Positions 16,946-25,601 of a DNA stretch of 64,000 nucleotides are shown here, piece by piece. Under the pieces are notes generated by a model. The model did no database searches. It saw only the letters and a program-made list of their open reading frames with translations, and was not told the origin of the DNA. Location of the stretch: contig NZ_CP108088.1 in the NCBI RefSeq assembly GCF_036192275.1, positions 8,108,001 through 8,172,000 of the forward strand, read 5' to 3'. Position 1 is the first letter of the stretch. Each line of letters begins with the position of its first letter. The position numbers and the translations under genes are program-made. The DNA is from Streptomyces sp. NBC_00250 (lineage in GTDB: Bacteria > Actinomycetota > Actinomycetes > Streptomycetales > Streptomycetaceae).

Positions 16946-17695
16946 TCACATCAGCAGCGATCCCGGGTCCCGCACCAGCGGCGCCGTACCCACCGAGTTG
17001 CTCACGTTGAAGGTGACGCTGCCCGCGCGGTAGCGGTCCTCGGTCCATTCGATCGGGCGGCCGTCCGGGTTGCTGGTGAGGTGGCGCTGGCGCAGGAGCG
17101 GGCTTCCCCTGCGGACGCGGAGCAGTCGGGCGTCGTCGCTGCCGGCGGGGACGGCGTCGATGAGGTGCTCGCCGTAGTGGGCCACGATCCCGGCCTCCTC
17201 CGCCATGCTGTCCATGATCGAGGCGCAGTCGGCGGGCAGCGCTTCGACCGTGGGCGCGACCCAGCCCGCGTACGCCGTGCGCTCCACCATCACCGGTTCG
17301 CCGTCGAGCAGCCGCAGGCGCAGGACGTCCAGGACTCCGGCCCCCTCCGGCAGGACGAGGCGGCGCGCCTCTTCGGGGGTGGCCGGGCGGCGCTCCCGGT
17401 GCAGGAAGCGGCTCGTCGCCTGATAGCCCATGGCTCGCGCCCACTGGGCGAAGCTGTGGAGTTCCGCGAAGCTGTGCCGGCGCTCCCTGCGGAGCACGAT
17501 GCGGCGGGCGCCCTGGCGTGAGCCGATGAGCCCTTCGGAGGTGAGCAGGGCGACGGCCTGGCGTACGGTGCCGCGCGAGGCTGCCCAGCGGGTGGCCAGG
17601 TCGCTCTCCGAGGGCAGGCGGGCGCCGACGGCGTACTCGCCGCTGAGGATCGAGCGGCGGAGTCCCTCCGCGATCTCCACGTAGAGCGCCGTCAC
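16946..17695 (-). CDS. GntR/HutC family regulator with UTRA domain
   Basis: A 249-residue regulator. The winged helix (about 1-70) contains GARLPSESDLATRWAASRGT, followed by VRQAVALLTSEGLIGSRQG. The UTRA effector-binding domain (about 85-240) has VLDVLRLRLLDGEPVMVERT and TEDRYRAGSVTFNVS. GTG 17695 has AAGGGGG six bases upstream; an ATG 33 bases earlier lies beyond it. It is divergent from a binding-protein-dependent ABC importer and is the natural candidate for its repressor, like PhnR in phnRSTUV-type loci. The effector is inferred to be the imported compound or its phosphorylated form. Confidence 0.9.
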   Translation of the reverse strand: MTALYVEIAEGLRRSILSGEYAVGARLPSESDLATRWAASRGTVRQAVALLTSEGLIGSRQGARRIVLRRERRHSFAELHSFAQWARAMGYQATSRFLHRERRPATPEEARRLVLPEGAGVLDVLRLRLLDGEPVMVERTAYAGWVAPTVEALPADCASIMDSMAEEAGIVAHYGEHLIDAVPAGSDDARLLRVRRGSPLLRQRHLTSNPDGRPIEWTEDRYRAGSVTFNVSNSVGTAPLVRDPGSLLM

Positions 17696-17719
17696 GGCAT
17701 CCCCCTTTGTTCGTGTGTG

Positions 17720-17731
17720 GCTGTGCACAGC
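17720..17731. promoter_or_regulatory. Palindrome upstream of gntR
   Basis: GCTGTGCACAGC is a perfect 12-bp palindrome 25 bases upstream of the gntR start, in the divergent gntR/ABC-importer region. A candidate operator, though it does not match the common HutC-type core. Confidence 0.35.
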
Positions 17732-17960
17732 TGGTCACAGCGTGTGCCGTGCAGGGGTCAGCCTAACCCGGCGGGGCGGGTGTGTGGTCGTCGCCTCTTT
17801 CGCTCCAAGTCGACTGCATTCACCTGCTGTTCACCACCCCCGGCTCTTCCGGGAGGCGCCCGGAGCCGGTCATGCTCCGTTCACTTCGCGGACAGCATGT
17901 AAGGGCGAACTAAGGGCGGCTTGTTCAGACAAGTTCCTTCACTCGCCTCTGGGAGAACCC

Positions 17961-19112
17961 GTGCGCAGAACCCCCGTCCGCGGTGCCGCCGTACTGCTCG
18001 GCGCCGCCGTCCTGACCACCGTCACCGCCTGTGGTGCCGCACCCGAGGGCGCGGCCGGAGCCGCCGGCGACGGTGCGAAGGCGGCCACCGCGGCGTCCGC
18101 CGAGGACTTCGGCGGCATGGACGCCCTCGTCAAGGCGGCCAAGGAGGAAGGCGCGCTCCACGTCATCGCGCTCCCGCCGGACTGGGCCAACTACGGCGAA
18201 CTGATCAAGACGTTCGAGACGAAGTACGGCATCAAGATCGAGAGCGAGAACCCGGACGCCGCCAGCGCCGACGAGATCGCCGCCGTCAAGTCCCGCAAGG
18301 GCCAGAAGCGCGCCCCCGACGTCCTCGACCTGGGCATCGCCTTCGCCCGCAGCGGCGCCGAGGAAGGCCTCTTCGCCCCGTACAAGGTCGAGGCCTGGGA
18401 CAAGATCCCCGCCGCCCAGAAGGACGAGGCCGGACGCTGGTACAACGACTACGGCGGCTACGTCTCCATCGGCTGCGACGCCAAGCGCATCCCGAACTGC
18501 CCCAAGACCTTCGCCGACCTGCTCAAGCCCGAGTACAAGGGCAAGGTCGCCCTCAACGGCAACCCGACCAAGTCCGGTTCGGCCTTCGGCGGCGTGTACG
18601 CGGCCGCCCTCGCCAACAAGGGCTCCTTCGCCGACATCCAGCCCGGCATCGACTTCTTCGGCACGCTGAAGAAGAGCGGCAACTTCATCCCCGTCGAGTC
18701 CACCCCGGCCACGGTCGAGAAGGGCGAGACGCCCATCAGCATCGACTGGGACTACCTGAACGCCGGTTACGCCGACCAGTTCAAGGACAAGGGCGTCGAC
18801 TGGCAGGTCGCCGTGCCCACCGACGGCGTGTACGCCCAGTTCTACTCCCAGGCCATCAACAAGGAGGCCCCGCACCCCGCGGCCGCCCGCCTCTGGATGG
18901 AGTACCTCTACAGCGCCGAGGGCCAGAACCTCTGGCTCAAGGGATACGCCCGCCCCGTGCTGCTCCCGGCCATGACCGCCGACGGCACCGCCGACAAGAC
19001 CTTCGTGGCCAAGCTCCCCGCCGTCACCGGCACCCCCGCCTTCCCGGCCTCCGCCGAGCTCGACAAGGCCAAGGCCACCCTCGCCGAGAAGTGGGACAAG
19101 GCCGTCTCCTGA
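17961..19112 (+). CDS. ABC importer solute-binding lipoprotein (phosphonate/Fe/thiamine-type)
   Basis: A 383-residue lipoprotein. Signal peptide with lipobox VTAC at Cys24, then a type II periplasmic-binding fold (GALHVIALPPDWANYGELIK, FETKYGIKIESEN, FADLLKPEYKGKVALNGNPT, PISIDWDYLNAGY). It resembles extracellular proteins of the 2-aminoethylphosphonate/polyamine/iron branch. GTG 17961 has GGGAG five bases upstream and is the only start giving a clean signal peptide. It is the first gene of a tightly coupled five-gene operon (binding protein, two permeases, ATPase, HAD phosphatase). The substrate is probably a phosphorylated or phosphonate compound, inferred from the HAD partner and GntR regulator. 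Confidence 0.85.
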   Translation: MRRTPVRGAAVLLGAAVLTTVTACGAAPEGAAGAAGDGAKAATAASAEDFGGMDALVKAAKEEGALHVIALPPDWANYGELIKTFETKYGIKIESENPDAASADEIAAVKSRKGQKRAPDVLDLGIAFARSGAEEGLFAPYKVEAWDKIPAAQKDEAGRWYNDYGGYVSIGCDAKRIPNCPKTFADLLKPEYKGKVALNGNPTKSGSAFGGVYAAALANKGSFADIQPGIDFFGTLKKSGNFIPVESTPATVEKGETPISIDWDYLNAGYADQFKDKGVDWQVAVPTDGVYAQFYSQAINKEAPHPAAARLWMEYLYSAEGQNLWLKGYARPVLLPAMTADGTADKTFVAKLPAVTGTPAFPASAELDKAKATLAEKWDKAVS

Positions 19113-20050
19113 TGCCCTCCGCCTCCTCCACCCCCACCGAGGGGACCGTTCCCGCCGAGGGAACCGTCCCCGTCAAGGGAACCGCCGGCGGCACCCGCCG
19201 CCGGCGGCGCGGCGCCCCCCGCACCTGGCTCGCCGCGCTCCCGCTGATCGCCTTCACCGGACTGTGCTTCGGACTGCCGCTCGGCGCCCTCCTGTACGGC
19301 GCCGTGACCCGCACCGACCCCGGCACCGGCGCCACCGCCCTGACCGGCGAGCACCTGAGCCGCTCCCTCCAGGGCCCCTACCTGGGCTCCCTCGTCGGCA
19401 GCGTGCAGCTCTCCGCCCTCACCGCCCTCATCGCCTCGGTCCTCGGCGTCCTCATCGCCCAGGCCGTGGTCACCTCCCGCTCCCAGGCGCTGCGCAACGC
19501 CGTACTGACCGCCTCCGGCGTCCTCGCCAACTTCGGCGGCGTCCCCCTCGCGTTCGCGTTCATCGCGACCGTCGGCATCTCCGGCGTCGTCACCCAGCTC
19601 GCCGACCTGGGCAGCCTCGGCTGGAACCTGTACTCGTTCACCGGCCTCGCCGTCGTCTACCTGTACTTCCTCATCCCGCTCATGGTCCTGGTGATCCTCC
19701 CCGCCCTCGACGGACTGCGGCCCCAGTGGCGGGAAGCCGCGCAGAACGCGGGCGCCGGCGGATGGCAGTACTGGCGCCACGTCGGCATCCCCGTCCTCGC
19801 GCCCTCCCTGCTCGGCGGGTTCGTGCTGCTGTTCGGCAGCGCCTTCGCCGCGCACGCCACCGCGGCGGCCCTCGTCGGCGGCTCCGTCCCCCTGGTCACC
19901 CTCAAGATCGCGGACGCCCTCTCCGGGAACGTCCTCGTCGGCCAGGAGAACGTCGCCCTCGCCCTCGGCCTCGACATGATCCTGATCGCCGGACTCGTCA
20001 TGGCCGTCTACCTCCCCCTCCAGCGCAGGAGCGCCCGATGGCTGCGATGA
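19112..20050 (+). CDS. ABC importer permease, first subunit
   Basis: A 312-residue inner-membrane permease with a Thr/Glu/Arg-rich N-terminus (about 1-33) and about six helices. The coupling-helix region is EAAQNAGAGGWQYWRHVGIP (EAA motif, about 207-226). ATG 19112 overlaps the stop of the binding-protein gene (TGATG), so translation is coupled. It forms the channel with the next gene's product. The N-terminal TEGTVPAEGTVPVKGT is a short tandem repeat visible in the DNA at about 19136-19185. Confidence 0.9.
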   Translation: MPSASSTPTEGTVPAEGTVPVKGTAGGTRRRRRGAPRTWLAALPLIAFTGLCFGLPLGALLYGAVTRTDPGTGATALTGEHLSRSLQGPYLGSLVGSVQLSALTALIASVLGVLIAQAVVTSRSQALRNAVLTASGVLANFGGVPLAFAFIATVGISGVVTQLADLGSLGWNLYSFTGLAVVYLYFLIPLMVLVILPALDGLRPQWREAAQNAGAGGWQYWRHVGIPVLAPSLLGGFVLLFGSAFAAHATAAALVGGSVPLVTLKIADALSGNVLVGQENVALALGLDMILIAGLVMAVYLPLQRRSARWLR

Positions 20051-20985
20051 CCCCCACTGCCCGGGAGGCCGCACCGAAGCCCGGCACGGACGACGCGGAT
20101 ACGGCCCCGCCGGCCGCCCGCAGGCGGACCCGCCGTCGGCCCCGCGTCTGGCGCGGAGTCGTCCTCGGCCTCGGCGGCGCCTACTTCCTCATCCCGCTGA
20201 TCGCCTCGTTCGTCTTCACCGTGCACACGCCCGGCCAGGGCATCTCCTTCGAGGCGTACACCGCGCTGCTCGCCGCCGACGGCTTCACCGAGAGCCTGCT
20301 GCTCTCCCTCGGCCTCGCCGCCGCGACCATCGTCCTCGCCCTGCTGCTCGCCGTGCCCGCCCTCGTGGCCGTACGCCTCGGCGCGCCCCGGCTGCGACCG
20401 GTCGTCGAAGTGATGTGCATGCTGCCCCTCGTCGTACCGCCGATCGCGCTCGTCACCGGCATCAGCACCGTCCTGCGCTGGGGACCCGACCACCTCTCGC
20501 GGACCCCGCTCTACCAGACCTTCCTCGCGGTGCAGAACGAGAGCTTCCCCTTCGTCCTGGTCCTCGCGTACACGGTCATGGCCCTGCCGTTCGTGTACCG
20601 CTCCCTCGACGCGGGACTGCGCGCCGTCGACGTCCCGACCCTCGTCGAGGCCGCCCGCAACTGCGGGGCCGGCTGGCCGTACGTGCTGTTCCGCGTCATC
20701 CTGCCCAACCTGCGCTCCTCGCTCGCCGGCGCCGCCTTCCTCACCCTCGCCCTCGTCCTCGGCGAGTTCACCATCGCCTCGCTGCTCGGCTTCCGGCCCT
20801 TCGCGGTGTGGATCGTCTCCATCTCAGGGGCCCACGCCCGGATGTCGGTGGCCGTCTCCCTCCTCAGCCTGGTCATCACCTGGCTCCTGCTCCTCGCCCT
20901 GTCCAGGGCCGGAACGGCACCGACGAGCACGCCCGGCAGCGCCCGCTCCCCCCGCATCTCCCGCACCTCGCCCAAGGAGTCCTGA
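20038..20985 (+). CDS. ABC importer permease, second subunit
   Basis: A 315-residue permease with about six helices. Its EAA loop is LVEAARNCGAGWPYVLFRVI (about 202-221). ATG 20038 overlaps the preceding gene by 13 bases and has AGGAG six bases upstream; ATG 20047 (ATGA overlap) is the alternative. The C-terminal Ser/Pro/Arg tail is poorly conserved. It pairs with the upstream permease as a heterodimeric channel. Confidence 0.9.
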   Translation: MAAMTPTAREAAPKPGTDDADTAPPAARRRTRRRPRVWRGVVLGLGGAYFLIPLIASFVFTVHTPGQGISFEAYTALLAADGFTESLLLSLGLAAATIVLALLLAVPALVAVRLGAPRLRPVVEVMCMLPLVVPPIALVTGISTVLRWGPDHLSRTPLYQTFLAVQNESFPFVLVLAYTVMALPFVYRSLDAGLRAVDVPTLVEAARNCGAGWPYVLFRVILPNLRSSLAGAAFLTLALVLGEFTIASLLGFRPFAVWIVSISGAHARMSVAVSLLSLVITWLLLLALSRAGTAPTSTPGSARSPRISRTSPKES

Positions 20986-20988
20986 CCC

Positions 20989-22080
20989 ATGTCCTCGTCC
21001 ACAGCGACAGCGGACCGGACGGAACCCGTCACGGTCGGCGGGGCGCGCGTCGAATTCCGGGGCCTGCGCCGCACGTTCGGCAGCACCACCGCCCTCGACG
21101 GCCTCGACCTCACGGTGGAACCCGGCGAACTCCTCGCCCTGCTCGGCCCGTCGGGCTGCGGCAAGACCACCGCGCTCCGCGTCCTCGCCGGATTCGAGCG
21201 ACCCGACGCGGGCGAAGTCCTCGTCGACGGCGCCGACATCACCCAGGTCCCGGCCAACCGCCGCGACGCCGGCATGGTCTTCCAGTCGTACAGCCTCTTC
21301 CCCAACCTGACCGCCGCCGACAACGTCGCCTTCGGCCTGCGCGTACGGAAGGTCAGGACTGCCGAACGGCGTGTCCGTGCCGCCGAGTTGCTCGACCTCG
21401 TCGGACTTCCCCAGCACGGCGACCGCTACCCCCACCAGATGTCCGGCGGTCAGCAGCAGCGCGTGGCGCTGGCCCGCGCGCTCGCCCTGCGGCCCCGCGT
21501 CCTGCTCCTCGACGAACCGCTGTCCGCGCTCGACGCCAAGGTACGGCTCAGCCTGCGGGAGGAGATCCGCCGCCTCCAGCTCTCCCTCGGCATCACGACC
21601 GTCTTCGTCACCCACGACCAGGAGGAGGCGCTGTCCATGGCGGACCGCGTCGCCGTCCTCAACGCGGGGAAGCTGGAGCAGTGCGCCGCCCCGGCCGAGC
21701 TCTACCGACGCCCGGCGACCCCGTTCGTCGCCGAGTTCGTCGGCACCATGAACCGGCTCCCGGGCGTCCTGACGGACTCCGGCCAGGTCGAGGTCGCGGG
21801 CACCCGGCTGCCCGTCGACGGCGAGGCGCCGAAGCTCCGCGAGGTCGACGTCCTGGTCCGCCCGGAGAACGTCACCGTCACCGAGGCGCCCGACGGCGAC
21901 GCGACCGTCGTCTCCACCTCGTTCCTCGGCTCCGTCACCCGCGTCCACCTCGACCACGCCGGTACGCGCGTCAAGGCGGACCTGTCGTCCCGGGAGGCGA
22001 CCACCCTCGCCCCCGGCTCCCGGGTCGCCCTCGGCCTCGCCCCGCACCCCGCGCTCGTCGCGCCGAGGGCGGAGCGGTGA
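20989..22080 (+). CDS. ABC importer ATP-binding protein
   Basis: A 363-residue ATPase. Walker A GPSGCGKTT (about 53-61), Q-loop FQSYSLFP, signature MSGGQQQR (about 150-157), Walker B LLLLDEPLSALDAK, H-loop VFVTHDQEEA, then a C-terminal TOBE-type regulatory domain (about 270-355). It is the PotA/MalK-like class that energises binding-protein-dependent uptake. It starts three bases after the second permease stop and overlaps the HAD gene (GTGA), confirming operon membership. Confidence 0.93.
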   Translation: MSSSTATADRTEPVTVGGARVEFRGLRRTFGSTTALDGLDLTVEPGELLALLGPSGCGKTTALRVLAGFERPDAGEVLVDGADITQVPANRRDAGMVFQSYSLFPNLTAADNVAFGLRVRKVRTAERRVRAAELLDLVGLPQHGDRYPHQMSGGQQQRVALARALALRPRVLLLDEPLSALDAKVRLSLREEIRRLQLSLGITTVFVTHDQEEALSMADRVAVLNAGKLEQCAAPAELYRRPATPFVAEFVGTMNRLPGVLTDSGQVEVAGTRLPVDGEAPKLREVDVLVRPENVTVTEAPDGDATVVSTSFLGSVTRVHLDHAGTRVKADLSSREATTLAPGSRVALGLAPHPALVAPRAER

Positions 22081-22820
22081 CCGAACTCGCCGCCGTCCTC
22101 TTCGACATGGACGGCACGCTGGTCGACACCGAGGTCCTCTGGTGGGACGCCACGGTGGAGATCGCCGCACGGATCGGCCACCGGCTGACGGACGCCGACG
22201 CACCCGAGGTCGTCGGACGCGCCGTCGAGGACACCGCCGCCCACCTCGTACGCGTCACCGGCACAGCCGACGCGGACGGCGTGGCGACGGCACTGACCGC
22301 CGCCTTCCAGGAGCGGGTCGACCGAGGCGCGCCGATGCGCCCCGGCGCCGGGCGACTCCTGGCCGAACTCGCGGCGGAGGGAGTGCCGTTCGCCCTCGTG
22401 AGCGCCTCGCCCCGGTCGGTGGTCGACTCGGTGATCGAGGGCGCGCTCGCGCACGTCCCCTTCGCCTTCACCCTCTCGGCCGACGACACCGTACGGACGA
22501 AGCCGCACCCGGACCCGTACCGCGCCGCCGCCCGGCGCCTCGGCGTACCGGACGCGGCCTGTGTGGCCGTCGAGGACTCCCCGGACGGCGCGGCCTCGGC
22601 CGACGCGGCGGGCTGCACCGTCCTGGTCGTCCCCTCGATGCTCCCCGTGCCCGCACGCCCCGGCAGGATCTTCGCGGCCAGCCTGGAAGAGGTGACCCTC
22701 GCGGGCCTCCGCCGCTATGTCGCCGACGGTGGCGACGGCAGCCACGGCGGCGACGGTGAGGGCGGTGGTGGCGGTGGCGCTGGAACGCCCACGGCGGGCG
22801 GCAGGGAGACCGGCTCCTGA
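22077..22820 (+). CDS. HAD family phosphatase
   Basis: A 247-residue haloacid dehalogenase-superfamily hydrolase. Motif I is LFDMDGTLVDTE (nucleophile Asp10, acid/base Asp12), motif II ALVSASP, motif III TKPHPDPY and motif IV VEDSPDGAASADAAG. A helical cap (about 18-85) resembles beta-phosphoglucomutase and phosphoglycolate phosphatase types. GTG 22077 overlaps the ATPase stop. It would dephosphorylate the imported solute or a metabolite of it. Phosphonatase (PhnX) is possible by analogy to phn loci, but no transaminase partner is present. The C-terminus is an unusual Gly-rich tract (about 218-240). Confidence 0.88.
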   Translation: MTELAAVLFDMDGTLVDTEVLWWDATVEIAARIGHRLTDADAPEVVGRAVEDTAAHLVRVTGTADADGVATALTAAFQERVDRGAPMRPGAGRLLAELAAEGVPFALVSASPRSVVDSVIEGALAHVPFAFTLSADDTVRTKPHPDPYRAAARRLGVPDAACVAVEDSPDGAASADAAGCTVLVVPSMLPVPARPGRIFAASLEEVTLAGLRRYVADGGDGSHGGDGEGGGGGGAGTPTAGGRETGS

Positions 22821-22880
22821 AGTCGGCGCCCCCGCACCGCCGCCCGACGGAGGTCACCTGCTCGGTCGGCGAGCGCGGTC

Positions 22881-23630
22881 TCAGCCGCGCTCACGCAGAT
22901 AGGCCTCCAGCTCGGCCGCCCCGGTCAGCATCGCCCGCCCCCGGGCGGACAGCCGGCCCCGCCAGTCGCCCAGTGCGGCCTCCAGCGGCTCCAGCCCGCC
23001 GGCCGCCCGCACCTGGGTGATCAGCGGGGCGATCTGCTCCAGCAGATAGCCGCCCCGCCGGAGTTGGTGGGCCAGCCGGGCGTCCCGTACGTCGGCCTCG
23101 TCGTAGACGCGGTATCCGGTCACCGGGTCGCGGCGCGGGCGCACCAGCCCGGCGCGTTCCCATGCGCGCAGCGTCGCCGGCCGGATGCCGAGCTTCCCCG
23201 CCAGCGGCCCGATGAACGTACCGCCGGGCCCCGACACCACGGCCGGATCCGACCCCGCTCGGGGCTCGGACGCCGCGGTGGGCGCCAGGTCGCGGAGCGC
23301 GTTCTCCACGGCCAGGAGGGTCCGGCGGTCGTCGAGGAGCTGGGCGTGGCTCTCGTCGATGAGACGGAACGCCTCCTCTGCAGCGTCCTCGTTCACCGCC
23401 CGCATGATCGCCGTCGCCGTCCTGTGGCCGTGGCCGGGTAGCAGGGCGAGGAAGGCGCGGAGCGCGCCCGCGTGCAGCGCGGTGTAGGCGCGGTATCCGG
23501 AGGGCGTGCGGGCGGAGGCCGGAAGGGCGCCGGCCTCCTCGTAGTTCCGGATCGCCTGCGTGGACAGACCGTGCTCGCGCGCGAGGTCGACGGGCCGGAG
23601 GTGTCCGATGCTTTGAGGGTTTCGTCCCAT
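22881..23630 (-). CDS. TioE-like regulator with two MerR-type helix-turn-helix domains
   Basis: A 249-residue regulator carrying two MerR-like DNA-binding modules. The first (about 10-55) has LAREHGLSTQAIRNYEEAGA and SGYRAY; the second (about 140-190) has LGIRPATLRAWERAGLVRPR and TGYRVYDEADV. Tandem modules of this kind define the TioE group, in contrast to ordinary dimeric MerR proteins. ATG 23630 gives MGRNPQSIGHLRPVDLA. It is divergent from the erythromycin-esterase-like gene; the 58-bp spacer holds an 18-bp palindrome, so it probably regulates that gene and itself. Confidence 0.87.
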   Translation of the reverse strand: MGRNPQSIGHLRPVDLAREHGLSTQAIRNYEEAGALPASARTPSGYRAYTALHAGALRAFLALLPGHGHRTATAIMRAVNEDAAEEAFRLIDESHAQLLDDRRTLLAVENALRDLAPTAASEPRAGSDPAVVSGPGGTFIGPLAGKLGIRPATLRAWERAGLVRPRRDPVTGYRVYDEADVRDARLAHQLRRGGYLLEQIAPLITQVRAAGGLEPLEAALGDWRGRLSARGRAMLTGAAELEAYLRERG

Positions 23631-23667
23631 GGTCCCGCCGATATCACGCAAAAGTCTCAACCGTATG

Positions 23668-23685
23668 TTCAACGATACCGTTGAA
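23668..23685. promoter_or_regulatory. 18-bp palindrome in the tioE-like/esterase spacer
   Basis: TTCAACG-ATAC-CGTTGAA, perfect 7-bp arms, ends three bases before the esterase ATG and overlaps its GAAGG ribosome-binding site. AT-richer than its surroundings; probably the operator of the divergent TioE-like regulator. Confidence 0.55.
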
Positions 23686-23688
23686 GGC

Positions 23689-24942
23689 ATGGCTACCGAC
23701 ATCAAGGACGTCGCCCATGCCGTCGAGGCCGCCGCCGTCATGGGACTGCTCCGGGGCAGGCCACGGCTGCTCGCCCTGGGAGAGCCCACGCACGGCGAGG
23801 ACGCGCTGCTCGACGTACGCAACGAACTGTTCCGGCAGCTCGTCGAGGAGGAGGGCTACCGGACGATCACGATCGAGAGCGACTGCATGAGGGGTCTGCT
23901 CGTGGACGACCACGTCACCACGGGCGCCGGCACCCTCGACGAGGTCATGGAGCGGGGGTTCAGCCACGGTTGGGGCGCGTCGGCTGCCAACCGCGAGCTC
24001 GTCCGCTGGATGCGCGCCTTCAACGACGGCCGCCCAGTGGCCGACCGGCTCCGTTTCGCCGGGTTCGACGGCCCGCTGGAGATCACCGGCGCCGAGAGCC
24101 CCCGGGAGGCCCTCTTCGCACTCCACGGCTATCTCTCCACCCGGGTGGACACCGAGCTCCTCCACTCCACCTGCACGGTGGAAGCGCTCGACCGCCTGCT
24201 CGGCCCCGACGACCGGTGGACGAATCCCGCCGCGATGATGGACCCGTCCGGGTCCGTCGGGCAGTCGGCCGAGGCCACGGAGCTGCGTCTGCTCGCCGAC
24301 GACCTGGTGGCGCTGCTCGACGCGCAGTGGCCGCACCTGATCGCGACGAGCTCGCCCGACGACCGGGACCGGGCCCGCCTGTACGGCCGCACCGCCACCG
24401 GCCTGCTCCGCTACCACTACTGGATGGCCGACACCTCGCCGAGCCGCATGACGCGGCTGGTGAGCCTGCGGGACCGAATGATGGCCGACAACCTCCTCGC
24501 TGTCGCGGGCGTCGACGCCGCCGCTGTCGGGGCCGCCGGCTCCGCGGCCCCCGTCGACCGGGCCCCGGTACTCGTCCACGCCCACAACGGCCATCTCCAG
24601 CGGAACAAGAGCACGATGCGGATGGGCGGCCTGCCGGTCGAGTGGTGGGGCGCGGGCGCGATCGTGAGCGCCCAACTGGGCGCGGAGTACGCCTTCCTGG
24701 CGACGGCACTCGGCACGATCAGACACCAGGGAGTGGACACCCCGCCACCGACCACCCTCGAAGGCACCCTCTACGCACTCCCGGAGAACCTCCACGTCGT
24801 CGACGCCCGCCGCCTGACCACCGCCCTCGGCGACACCCGTATCGAGCCCCGCGTGTCCCCTTGGTTCGGCTACTCCCCGCTGGACCCGGCCCACTTGGCG
24901 GACACCGACGGCATCGTGTTCGTCAAGGACGTCACGAAGTAG
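23689..24942 (+). CDS. Erythromycin-esterase-like hydrolase
   Basis: A 417-residue protein of the erythromycin esterase (EreA/EreB and succinoglycan-associated) family. It carries the conserved LLALGEPTHGEDA (Glu32, His35), TITIESD (Glu63) and VHAHNGHLQRNK blocks that form the active-site pocket, plus FAGFDGPLEITGAESP. Ere enzymes open macrolide lactones, but many actinobacterial homologues have unknown substrates and no resistance role. ATG 23689 has GAAGG spaced three bases. The divergent TioE-like regulator suggests inducible expression, compatible with a detoxification function. Confidence 0.85.
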   Translation: MATDIKDVAHAVEAAAVMGLLRGRPRLLALGEPTHGEDALLDVRNELFRQLVEEEGYRTITIESDCMRGLLVDDHVTTGAGTLDEVMERGFSHGWGASAANRELVRWMRAFNDGRPVADRLRFAGFDGPLEITGAESPREALFALHGYLSTRVDTELLHSTCTVEALDRLLGPDDRWTNPAAMMDPSGSVGQSAEATELRLLADDLVALLDAQWPHLIATSSPDDRDRARLYGRTATGLLRYHYWMADTSPSRMTRLVSLRDRMMADNLLAVAGVDAAAVGAAGSAAPVDRAPVLVHAHNGHLQRNKSTMRMGGLPVEWWGAGAIVSAQLGAEYAFLATALGTIRHQGVDTPPPTTLEGTLYALPENLHVVDARRLTTALGDTRIEPRVSPWFGYSPLDPAHLADTDGIVFVKDVTK

Positions 24943-25036
24943 GCGGGCAAGCAGACGGGAATGCAGGCGGGGAAGCACGTCGGATCGGAGAAGGAGATCG
25001 GTGGGGTGATGCAGGGGGATCTGCCACGATCACCGA

Positions 25037-25601
25037 ATGGGCGCCTTGGATGCAGTGGCAGGCAGAGTTGCCGGTGGGGCCACGGTGACGTTCCGGCTCG
25101 ACGGCTCCTCGATGGTCCCGCTGATACGCAGCAGGCAGCAGGCAGCAGGTGGTCGTCGCCCCGGTCGACCCGGCGAAGGCGGAGGTCGGGGACATCGTCC
25201 TCGCCCGCGTAGCGGGGACCGTGTACCTGCACCTGGTGTCGTCCGTGGATCCCGCCAGGAAGCGGGTTCAGATCAGCAACAACCGTGGCCGCGTCAACGG
25301 CTGGACCAGCCACAGTCGTGTCTTCGGCATCTGTGTGGAGGTCGACGGCTACGCGTTGTCGTGGTTCGGCCTCGGGGCGCCCATCGATCTGGACGCGATA
25401 CTCGAAGAAGACCCGCAGTGCGTGACGCACATCGACGTCCACGCGCGTGCATCGCCGAACTGCCGGACGGATCCGGGTACACCCGGTGTCGCCGTGCGAA
25501 ATAATCGCAGGACCGTCCCTACCGGGCGTGGCAGAGTCATCGCATGTCCAACGACATCGCCTACCCCGTCTTCCGTACGCCCGACCCCGCGCTCGCGCTG
25601 A
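25037..25601 (+). pseudogene. S24/S26 peptidase-like gene frameshifted by a 7-bp repeat
   Basis: Two overlapping frames make one protein when joined. Frame A from ATG 25037 encodes GRVAGGATVTFRLDGSSM, then VPLIRSRQQ. Frame B continues VVVAPVDPAKAEVGDIVLAR, VAGTVYLHLVSSVD and QISNNRGRVNGWTSHSRVFG. Together these are a LexA/signal-peptidase-like beta domain with GSSM (Ser) and the strands carrying VGDIVLAR. The break falls exactly at three CAGCAGG copies (25129-25149); with two copies the frame is continuous (SRQQVVVAP). The joined product would be about 185 residues, ending inside the next gene, longer than the core domain. It is a pseudogene, a slippage switch or an assembly error. Confidence 0.6.
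25129..25149. repeat. Three copies of CAGCAGG causing a frameshift
   Basis: CAGCAGG is repeated perfectly three times (25129, 25136, 25143). Seven is not a multiple of three, so gain or loss of a unit toggles the reading frame of the peptidase-like gene around it. Confidence 0.8.
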
